A stretch of 64,000 nt of DNA, taken from the NCBI RefSeq assembly GCF_901000735.1, contig NC_081548.1:13588354-13652353 (forward strand). Reading direction: 5' to 3'. Within the stretch, counting starts at the first letter, position 1. Every line of letters starts with the position of its first letter. The position numbers and the translations under genes are program-made. The notes below the pieces were generated by a model. It made no database searches and was not told where the DNA came from. It worked only from the letters and a program-made list of their open reading frames with translations. This DNA is from Corylus avellana (Eukaryota; Streptophyta; Magnoliopsida; Fagales; Betulaceae). Of the stretch, positions 1-9,573 are shown piece by piece.

Positions 1-5
1 GGTGT
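1..5. repeat. Target-site duplication GGTGT (left)
   Basis: GGTGT directly precedes the 5' LTR of the large Athila element and recurs at 18444-18448 directly after its 3' LTR. A perfect 5-bp duplication is the normal signature of LTR-retrotransposon integration and shows that the two LTRs belong to one insertion. Confidence 0.9.
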
Positions 6-1340
6 TGTTAAGTGCCAAAATATTCATATTTTAGCCCTTAACTTACATTTGTTAATTCCTTAATTTTGGTTAATTTATGTTATTAGTAGTTCTTTTATGT
101 GTTTTCTTTGTTCTTGTAGGACTTTGGAAGAAAATGAAGCAATCTTGGAAGTTTTGGGCTTAAAGAGTTATTTTGAGAAAGTATACAGGCTCTGGTAGTG
201 CGATCGATCGCAATGGGAGCTACGATCAAGCGCACTACAGGTGAAGACCACGAGCGCAAGGTGTGCGCTCGTGCGCACCAGAGGCAGCACTTGTGATCGA
301 GCGCTAGCACGAAGGATCGATCACACACGGGCTGCAATCGAGCGCACCCGTGCGTTAGGAGCAAGCCAGCCGCCAGCCTCTTTATGGAAAGTGTGATTTT
401 AGGATTTTGTAGCTTCGTGTGAACTAGGACTCAAACCCTACGATTTTTAGGGTTTTTAGAGTATCTCTAAGGCTTATAAATAGACCCTTAAACCTCTAAA
501 ATAGACATACAATTGCGAAAGAGAAGAAGTGGAGCTCTTCATGTTTAAGTTTCAAGTTAATTCTTTTCCTTTCTATTTTTATTTTATGAAGATGTTTAAT
601 ATCAAACTCATGTGTAACTAATTTACGTAGTAGGGCTAGATTGAGGCCTTAATTATATTTTGTTAATATTTCAATATTGGCGCCTTTGTGATAATCATGT
701 TGTGATATTTAACTTGATTAATTCCTGTTTTTATGAATTTCTCATATGTGTTTATCTGATCAACATATGCATGTGGTATGAACTAGTTAGTTGAATCAAT
801 TTGGATGACCGAGTCCTGGGTTTAATAAAAGTAACAAAAGAACTTCACACCGGGTTCTTGAGTTAATCTACATGGAAAACCAGGAGTATACACCCATGTG
901 TTTGTCAATTTTCATAGAATTATGCTTTCTTAAAGAACAACTTAGTATACACCCATGCTAAATCCTTTAAGAAAGAAAAGAGTTAGAGTATACACCCATG
1001 CCTAACTTGTTGCTTAGGGAAATCTATAGCCTAAGGAGTATACACCCATGACTTTAGGTTGACAAACATTAGATATACATAACATGATCAAAACATTGGC
1101 ATATTGTTATATTATCTAAATATAATTAGTGTTGGATATCAAAGCCCTACCTTTTATTATTATCAATTCAAAATCAATCTTTGTTTTGTTTTACTTATGA
1201 AATTTATTTTAAGCAAAATTTAGTAATCCTCGTGAGAATAATCCTGTACTTGCATCATATACTACTATGTTGACCTTGTGCACTTACGGGTAAAACGTAC
1301 AATTATTTGCCTATTAATTTAGGTAGATATTTGCACAACA
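6..1340 (+). repeat. 5' LTR of the large Athila element (family 1)
   Basis: 1335 bp, starting TGTTAAGTGCC and ending GCACAACA (short terminal inverted repeat TGTT/AACA). It matches 17101-18443 along its whole length with scattered substitutions and small indels; for example, 13 bases GCCCCAGGTTCTG near 18001 are absent here, and a T-rich stretch near 1180-1200 is absent from the right copy. It contains a TATA-like run (cttataaatagac, about 472-485), four spaced copies of GTATACACCCATG (886-1050) and a cluster of GCGATCGAGCGCA-like words (200-350). Confidence 0.92.
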
Positions 1341-1364
1341 AGTTTTTGGCGCTGTTGCGGGGTG
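1341..1364 (+). other. Primer-binding site of the large Athila element
   Basis: TTTTTGGCGCTGTTGCGGGG follows the 5' LTR directly. It is a mutated form of the TGGCGCCGTTGCCGGGGA site common in plant Athila-like elements; the plus-strand Athila at 60605-60628 has a better preserved version. This sets the orientation of the element. Confidence 0.8.
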
Positions 1365-1779
1365 ATTGTTTCAAATTTTGTTTAGAATTATTTTCCTTTA
1401 GTTTGGTTATTTTAATTTTTAATTTTAATTTTGTTTTATCAAAAATCAAAAGAATTTTGTTTTGTTTCTTTTTACTCCCTTGTGTCTATTCTGTTTCAGC
1501 TCTGCGGTGCCTACATTTTGTTACTGCGATCGAGCGGAGGCCGAGTGCGATCTGGTAAAACTACCTAGATCTTTTAGCTTTGGTGGTATCTTTCTTAATA
1601 GCACCGCACTTACCTCCTCCGTTCATGCTCCTAAAACTTCCTTTTATGAATGCAACAGTCCTTTAAAAATTTAGCATATGAGAAAATTTGTTTAATTACA
1701 TCCAATAAAGGAATATTAATCTCTACTTTTCTCAAAGTCTCAAAAATGTCAAGAAGCTATTTTTCTTTCTTTGGCTTTA

Positions 1780-4738
1780 CTAACCTTTGAGGGAAGGGTG
1801 GTGCATTAACCTGCTCCATTTTACTTATCTTGGATGTTGAGGCTTCATCTGAAGATGCTTGTCCTGGCTCATTAACTCCTATGATCTTACCATTTCTGAG
1901 GGTTGTGACTGCTTTCAGCTGCTAGTGACTCCCTGGATTGAGTATTGTTTGGGATGACAATTCACCCTATTTTCTTTCACTCTACTCTTTAGCCATTTGT
2001 CCAATTTGTACTTCTAGTCTTTGAATAGCTTGCTCGGTCTTTTGAATGGACTGATCATACTTGGCATTGGTTTGTTGTTGCGCAATCACAAATTGTCATA
2101 CAAGATCCTTCAGGATATCCTTCTTTGGCTCTTGAGCTGATTGGATTGCTTGTTGTGGATTGCCTTGCTGTCCTTGAGGGTTCAGAATATTCCGACTGTT
2201 ACTCCATGAGGAATTGGAGTGGTTGTGCCACCCTAAATTATAGGTGTTGGAGTGTGGATTATTCTTGGGAGGATAATTGTGATGTTCTACATAATTTGCT
2301 TGCTCTTGATCTGCATATGGATACAGAGGGCAAGTCTCAGTAGTGTGATCTAAATGAGAACAAATGGCACATGATAAGTACCAAATATTTCATATTTCGA
2401 CCCCTTTATTTACATTAGTTAATCCTTTAGCTGTGTCATTATTTAATGTTTTGTGTTTTTAGTGTTTTGTAGGTTATTAAAGAAAAACTACAGCTTTAAA
2501 GGGAAAAATGCAAAGTTCGGAAGAAAGCATACTTTGAGAAGACCTAGATGAGGTGGTTAAGTTTAACCAAATCCAAGAAAAGGTTAAATCGGATTAAAGA
2601 TCGAATATGATTAAATTTCATATTGGATAAGATTTCGGAGTGGATTCAAATTTAGATTTTGTATATGTCTCAGTATTTTGACCATAACTTTCCACTCAAA
2701 TATTGTATTGAAATGATTCAAGCGGCGTTAGAAAGCTAACTCAAAATAATACAATTCATTGTGAAATAAGATTTTCCTAATTCGGACGGTTACTATGCCA
2801 AAATCACCTCGCAATAAAAGGACACAAATCTGGACGAATCCTATTCCGATTTCAGACTTCTATTTTGACTCGAAGACAGACCTCCAAATTATCTAGGTTT
2901 AATAGGGCTTCTAGGACTTCTCTAAGCCTATAAATAGACTTCTTTGCATTTAAGAAAATAAATAGAATTCCAGAGAGCAAAATTCTACAGTTTTTCTCTT
3001 TTTAGTTTAGGTTTTCTTTAGATTTAGGTTTTCTTTTTTTATGTGGAACTAAATTCCCAACTAAGGTTGGGGATGAAGCCTCACCGATGAAAAACATCAA
3101 TACTTTCATGTAAGTCTTTATTTATATGATTTTATTAGGTTTAATATTTCAAGTGTTTTACTTTTTTTTTAATGTGTGGAGTGATTCTTCGATATCTTTT
3201 GTGATTCAAGGCTACATTTCATGATTTAAGATAATTTCATATAATTTATTGCTTGATTTTATTTGCCTAAATAATTGGATATCCATTGTGATTTGTTCTG
3301 TGGATACATTTGATGTTTTAATTAAAATTGGATATCTTTTGTGATTTACAGATACATCTAATGATTTAATTGATATTGGATTCCTCTTGTGATTTGTGCA
3401 ATGAATAGATACATGAGATGATTTTGATTAACTGTTGAAGTATAGTAAAACATATCTAAGATTTTAAGTGTGAGAATTTCATATTAATATTGATAAGCAT
3501 GGAAGTATGTTCTTATGATTCGATGAGTGTGAATTCCCAAACCTTAGTCTTTTATCTCTTAGTTTATTTTAATTAGTTTATGTTTGTCTTTTAATTTTTA
3601 AAACCAAAATTCAAAACCCTTTTGGAACTAGGTTAGGATTTAATTAGTTTAGATTTAAATTGCTCTTTCAAAAATACAATTCCCTGTGGGTTCGACCTCG
3701 CACTTGCAATCCATTAAACTACAATCTATTCGTGCACTTTCGAGTTAAATAAATTTGCACAACAGCACATACCTAGAGTTGGGTGGCTGGCTGAATGTGA
3801 GAGATGTTTTGAGTAGTCATGAAGTTTACAAGCATATTTAATGTCTTCTGCATGGCAGCTATCTGATTTTGCACTCCGCTATTTTCTTTATACCTGCCTT
3901 TACTCCTTACACCTTACCTCCCTCTGGATAGGAATTGTTGGGTGTGTTCACTCAACGTCTCAAAAATCTCTATGCCTTCTTCACTACTTTTTTCCATTAG
4001 CACACCTCTACAAGCTGTATCAACAATACCTTTGTCAAAATCATCTAACCCTTCATAAAAAATTTGTACATGATCATCTTGAGGTATGTTGTGATTAGGA
4101 CACTTAAGAAGCAATGCATTGAAGTGGTCCCATGCTTCAAAGAAAATGTCTCCATCTCTTTGTTGGAACGATTGCAGCTCCCTTCTAAGCTGCCTTGTCT
4201 TTTGAGCTGGGAAAAACTTCTTCAGGAACTTACTAGACAACTCTTCCCAAGTATGAATGGATTTTGTAGGCAAGGAATTATACCACCACTTAGCATTGTC
4301 TTTCAAGGAAAATGGGAATAAGACTAACTTGAGTTTCTCTGGAGTTAGGCCTTGAATGTGCTGAAGCTTGCAGAGATCAAAGAACTCCCTGAGGTGCAAG
4401 TTTGGATCCTCAGTAGCTGTGCCTCTAAAATGAGTCAAAACACTGTGTATTTGTGGGGAGATATAGTAATTGCCTTCCACCTCCAGTTGATAGGCAATGC
4501 ATGATGGCTAGTTGAGGTTTCTTGGGATGAAAGACTATTTCATGGGCCTTGGCACAGGTGGCGGGTTTTCTAGCAGATCTTCCATTGTTACCTTAACTTC
4601 TTCTTCTTCTTCCGTGTTGGAGTTGTCCTTAGGCCTTTGTTGAATGGTCCCTTTAATTTCTTGCATAAGAAGATTTGCCCCTGCAGTCACAGTAGCTTTA
4701 GTGCTGCTGTCTGGATACTCCTTGAAACTGCGCTCGAT
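1780..4738 (-). pseudogene. Inverted Athila gag, broken by a solo LTR
   Basis: Capsid-type Gag on the minus strand in an element whose LTRs and pol are on the plus strand. The stretch 4480-3914 has the retrotransposon Gag signature: TATEDPNLHLREF near the start, LFPFSLKDNAKWWYNSLP in the middle, then FLKKFFPAQKTRQLRREL and FYEGLD. The C-terminal part is recognisable at 2371-1780 in broken frames: a zinc-knuckle-like CHL..H...CPLYPY stretch, an asparagine- and serine-rich linker and a glutamine-rich tail. A solo LTR (2372-3764) separates the two parts. The N-terminal linker (acidic E-rich run, PPPVPRP) extends to about 4738, with a stop near 4530. The orientation shows that a segment of about 3 kb now (about 1.7 kb without the guest) flipped inside the element. 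No functional Gag can be made. Confidence 0.85.
2367..3769 (+). repeat. Solo LTR (family 2) with GCACA target duplications
   Basis: A 1393-bp LTR at 2372-3764 begins TGATAAGTACCAAATATTTC and ends AAATTTGCACAACA. GCACA flanks it at 2367-2371 and 3765-3769. No internal sequence is attached, so it is a solo LTR left by LTR-LTR recombination. Related LTRs occur at 23777-25126 (minus), 53685-55018 (minus) and 59231-60604 (plus). It interrupts the inverted gag. The stretch 3183-3420 holds four degenerate repeats of a GGATATC-TTGTGATTT-GATACAT pattern. Confidence 0.92.
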
Positions 4739-7700
4739 TGCAGGTTATCTTTTTGAAAAGGCACTATTGGATCTAAGAGCAGGTGTCAACTTGCTACGTT
4801 ACACTGTGTATGAGAAGCTGGGTTTGGGGGAGCTTCAACCAACATCTATCACTTTGCAATTGGCAGACAGCAGCATCAAAAGACCAAGAGGTATACTTGA
4901 GGATGTCTTGGTAAAGGTTGGTGAATTTATTTTACCTGCTGATTTTATTGTATTAGATATGGAAGAATCACCTATGACATTGCCTTTGCCTATCATCTTA
5001 GGAAGACTCTTTATGAGAATTGCATATACTAAAATATGTGTGAAAAAGGGTATTGTGAGTATGAAGGTAAAATGGTGAGAAAATAGAGTTCAAAATTTTC
5101 GATGCACTAAAATTATGTCAAGATGATTTAAACTGCTTTAATGTCTGCATTGTCCAAGGCATTGTTGAGAAAATTTTTTCAGGCCCATCACATTGACCCG
5201 TTGGAGGCCACCCTCACCCATAGTTTCACAAAGCTGGACACTGAACCAAGATCTAAGGATGTTACTGAAGACATCCTTAAAGCCGTACACCTTTTTTAGG
5301 CCTCTTCACCCATAGTTTCTGTGTCTTCAAAGCATCCAGGTAAGTATACCCCTCCCTTTGAGACTCTTGAGCCTACTAATACAACTCGTCCCTTCTATTG
5401 TCCAGGCACCAAGATTGGAATTGAAGCAATTGCCAGAACACCTGACATATGCCTACTTAGGAGAAAACAAGACATTACTAGTCATAATTGCTACAAATCT
5501 GAGTTCTGTAGAAGAAGAGAAGCAGTTGAGAGTTCTTAGAGAGCATAAAATTGCTTTGGGATGGACCATTTCTGACATCAAGGGGATAAGTCCAACTAAA
5601 TGCATGCATCAAATCTTCCTTGAAGATGAGGCAAAGCCAACCAGAGATGCACAGAGAAGACTCAACCCACACATGAAGGAGATAGTCAAGGCAGAGGTAT
5701 TGAAACTGTTGGATGTGGCAATTATCTACCCCATCTCAAACAGTAAATAGGTAAGTCCAGTCCAAGTAGTTCCAAAGAAGAGTGGGATCACAGTGGTAAG
5801 AAATGAACTGCTACCTACACGAATTACTACTAGTTGGAGGGTATGCATTGATTACAGAAAACTAATCAAGGTGACAAGGAAATACCATTTTTCCTTACCT
5901 TTCATTGATCAAATGCTAGAGAGGCTAGCTGGCCATAGCTACTACTGCTTCTTGGATGGGTATAGTGGCTACAATCAAATTGCTATAGCACCAGAGGACC
6001 AAGAGAAGACCACCTTCACATGTCCTTTTGGCACATTCGCCTACAAAATGATGCCATTTGGATTATGCAATGCACCAGCCACATTCCAAAGATGCATGAT
6101 GAACATTGTCTCAGATATGATGGAAAAATTTATTGAGGTATTTATGGATGATTTTAGTGATTTTGGGTCTAGTTTCGGTGAATGCCTCAATCATCTGAAT
6201 AGTGTCCTCAAGAGATGTGAAGAATGCAACCTAGTGCTCAATTGGGAAAAATGCCACTTCATGGTTCAACAAGGCGTTGTGTTGGGTCATTCTATTTCCA
6301 GCAAGGGCATTGAGGTGGATAAGGCCAAGATTGACATCATTTCCAAACTTCCCCCTCCTATGACAGTGAAAGGGGTGAGAAGTTTTCTTGGACATGCTGA
6401 GTTCTATAGAAGGTTCATCAAGGACTTCTCCAAAATCTCTAGACCCTTCTGTGCACTGCTAGGCAAGAAGGCCAAGTTTGAATGGACTGAAGAATGCATG
6501 ACTGGGTTCAACTGAAAAAGCTACTCACATCTGCACCAATAATGATGGCACCTGATTGGAATCTACCATTTGAGCTCATGTGTGATGCCAGTGACTTTGC
6601 CTTGGGAGCTGTCTTGGGTCAAAGAATCAATAAGGTACCTCATGCCATTTATTATGCTTCTAGAATATTGAATGATGCTCAACTAAATTATTCTATCACT
6701 GAGAAAGAATTATTAGTTGTCATATTTGCTTTGGAGAAGTTTAGATCATACCTAATTGGTTCTAAGGTTATTGTATTCACTGATCATGCTACTTTGAGAT
6801 ATTTGTTTGCCAAGAAAGATGCAAAGCCTAGATTGATCAGATGGGTATTATTACTGCAGTAGTTTGACCTTGAGATTAGAGACAAGAAGGGCAGTGAGAA
6901 TGTGGTAGCAGATCACCTATCTAGACTACTCCATGACGAAGAAGGAGATGAGCTTCCATTTAATGAAAAATTTTCAAATGAGCAGTTGTTTGCAGTTGAG
7001 GTCCAACTTCCATGGTATGCAGATATTGTGAATTATATAACTGCCAAGGTTTTTCCTCTAGGTATGTCTAGTCAAGAAATGAAGAGGTTGATGGCTATAT
7101 CTAGACAATACCATTGGGATGACCCCTATCTATTCAAATTCTGCTCTGATCATATCATTAGAAGGTGTGTCTCAGAAGAGGAGCACTTAAGCATTTTGCA
7201 GCCTTGTCATCAGTTTGCTTGTGGAGGACACTTTGGGGCCAGGAGAACGGCTCTTAAGGTATTACAATCTGGTTTTTATTAGCCTAATGTCTTTAAGGAT
7301 GCCTTCTTGTTTTACAACTCTTGTGATAGATGCGAGAGGACAGGTAACATCTCATCCATAAATCAGATGCCATTGCAAAATATTCAAGTGGTAGAGCTCT
7401 TCGATGTCTGGGGTATTGACTTTATGGGTCAATTTCCTAACTCATATGGTTATTTATATATTCTTGTGGGTGTGGATTAAGTGTCTAAATGGGTCGAGGA
7501 TGTCGCCTCAAAGACTAATGATCACAAAGTGGTTGTGAAGTTTTTGCAGGATAACATTTTTACTAGGTTTGGGACGCCAAGGGCGATAATTAGTGATGGA
7601 GGTAGCCACTTTAACAATTATGCCTTTGCTTCTTTGATAAAGAAGTATGGGATCACACATAAGATTGGCACTCCATACCATCCTCAAACCAGTGGTCAAG

Positions 7701-8287
7701 TGGAGATAAGCAACAGAGAAATCAACAGCATACTAGAGAGGACAGTGAATCCCAACAGGAAGGATTGGTCTCTGCGCTTGAATGATGCACTATGAGCTTA
7801 TAGGACTGCTTACAAGACGCCTATCGGTATGTCTCCATATCGGTTGGTCTTTGGGAAAGCATGTCATATACTAGTGGAGTTGGAACACAAAGCATATTGG
7901 GCCATCAAGCAGTTTAACTTTGATATGAAACAAGCTGGTGACAAGAGGAAGCTACAACTCAATAAACTGGAGGAATTGCGGCATGATGCATATGAGAACG
8001 CCAAGCTCTACAAGGGAAGAACCAAAGCATACCATGACAAGCAACTGGTCAGGAAGGAATTTCATGTAGGGCAGAAGGTGTTGATCTATAATTCCAGATT
8101 GAAACTTTTCCCTGGCAAGCTTAAGTCAAGATGGTTCTGACCTTGTATTGGTACCCAAGTGTTCCCTGATGGAGCTTTGGAGGTTCACAGCTCGAAAAAT
8201 AATCAGACATTCAAGGTCAATGGACACAAAGTCAAGCCATATCTTGAAGTGAAATTAGTACCAAGAGATGAAGATTTGGCACTCTAG
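4738..8287 (+). pseudogene. Athila pol: protease, RT, RNase H, integrase (decayed)
   Basis: Domains in order. Protease at about 4765-5075 (ALLDLRAGVNLL, where the intact relative at 63 kb has LLDLGASVNLLP, so the active-site G-A-S is damaged; ILGRLF near the end). RT at about 5540-6420, with WRVCIDYRKL, FLDGYSGYNQI, FGLCNAPATFQRCM and the catalytic box FMDDFSDFG (ATG GAT GAT at 6143-6151). RNase H at about 6560-6840 ([40 protein letters not shown]). Integrase at about 7150-7790 ([49 protein letters not shown]), then a C-terminal part to about 8287. Premature stops lie at 5748, 6860, 7281, about 7478, 7793 and 8138, and a frameshift lies near 6512. It is a dead copy, but every pol domain is recognisable. 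Confidence 0.93.
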
Positions 8288-9044
8288 TCTGTCCAATATG
8301 TAGCACCACCATCAGAAACATCTTCTTCGGAACGGCACTGAGAGGGGAATCATAGTCTTGCTGAAGACATTAAACTTAGCGTTCATGGGAGGCACCCCAT
8401 AGTTTATGTTGTTATTTTGTTTTAGTTGTTTTTCCCTTACTCTCTATATTTATCTTTAGTTTTGTTTTGTCTCATTTTACTTGTTTTCGTGTTTTCTTAT
8501 TTTGCAGAGACAAGTGTGCTTCGATTCAAGTTTAGGGGTCTGCTATGAGCTATGCTCTTCCAGACCGCTTTGTTCATCTCCCGGGTAAATTATTTTCCTG
8601 TTTTAGACACATTGGGGACAATGTGTCATTTAAGTTTGGGGGTATGGGAACACTTTACACACACTTTGTCCCAGTTTCGTGTTGTTTGCTTTGTTTGTTG
8701 TGTTGTTAAAAAAAAAAAAAAAAACAAAACAAATTATGCATGTTCATGTTTGCCTTAAAATTTTGATTAATCTAAAAAAATTGTGGTTTGATTTCATTAG
8801 TGAACTTAAAATTTTGAATACATGATCTAACGATAGAATTTGTTAAGTTTGGTTACCTGATTAGGACAGTTGAGAATTCACATGTTTGATCTGATCACAC
8901 AAGTACATTAGCACATAATTTGTGGGATATGACATGAAAGTCTGATGTGTGTGTTTTTATATCTTGGGTGAAACTAGATGACTTATTAGATAGATACCTT
9001 GACATATATATATATATGCATACTATATATATATATGCATATAA
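8288..9044 (+). other. Athila 3' untranslated region, left part
   Basis: No coding region is seen. It includes a polypurine-like AAGTTTGGGGGTATGGG (8631-8647), an A-run (8707-8724), and ends in TA-rich repeats (9006-9038) where the viral integrant begins. The right part of the same untranslated region resumes after the integrant at about 16280. Confidence 0.7.
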
Positions 9045-9064
9045 CTCTCACCCCCACCCCCATC

Positions 9065-9077
9065 TGGTATCAGAGCC
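9065..9077 (+). other. Caulimovirid primer-binding site (left)
   Basis: TGGTATCAGAGCC is complementary to the 3' end of initiator Met-tRNA, the minus-strand primer of plant pararetroviruses and of many Ty1/copia elements. The preceding ACCCCCACCCCCATC is shared exactly with the second PBS at 15912, showing that both copies are the same genome position. Confidence 0.88.
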
Positions 9078-9573
9078 GTGAGAGTTGTCGGTCGCTTTGC
9101 TGCCGTGATTATACAGCTTCTCTCTTCCTCCCCCCCTGAGTGCATAGCCTTTCTCTCCTCCTTTTTATTTACCCCCTGTTAACCTTTCTCTGTGCCGTTA
9201 GACGGTAGTCTGCCACCCCGTCACTTTTGTTGGAACGGTAGTCCACCACCCCGTCACCTCTGTTGTAAGGAACGGTAGTTCACCACCCCGTCACTACAGT
9301 AGTCGAGGTATCTGTAAGTCCCGCTTAAGCCTGGGTTGGCGTCAGGGCGTGAAGAAGAGCTGTGGGTTAGGCCAAGGGTATGTGTGAATAGTTCTGGTTT
9401 CAGCTTAGGGCTAGGCCAAGGGTATGTGTGGATAGTTTCACCAAAGGGCTAGGCCAAGGGTATGTGCAGATAGTCTAGTGTCTTTAGGAAGTTTTTCAGT
9501 GAGTGAGTACCTAGGATGAGATCCTTTAAGACTTCACCCAGTGAGTGATTTTGAGTTTAGTTTGTGTGTCATA
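9078..9573 (+). other. Viral leader upstream of the movement-protein ORF
   Basis: Nearly 500 nt of leader. It contains three spaced copies of ACGGTAGT(C/T)(T/C)(A/G)CCACCCCGTCAC (about 9203-9292) and three copies of GGGCTAGGCCAAGGGTATGTG (about 9369-9465), so it is internally repetitive. A good splice-donor-like TCTGTAAGT lies at about 9310. Long structured leaders with short ORFs are usual in caulimovirids. Confidence 0.6.

Noticed and set aside
3841..4321. Plus-strand open frames over the inverted gag
   Set aside because: They are the antisense of the minus-strand Gag, which has clear capsid motifs.
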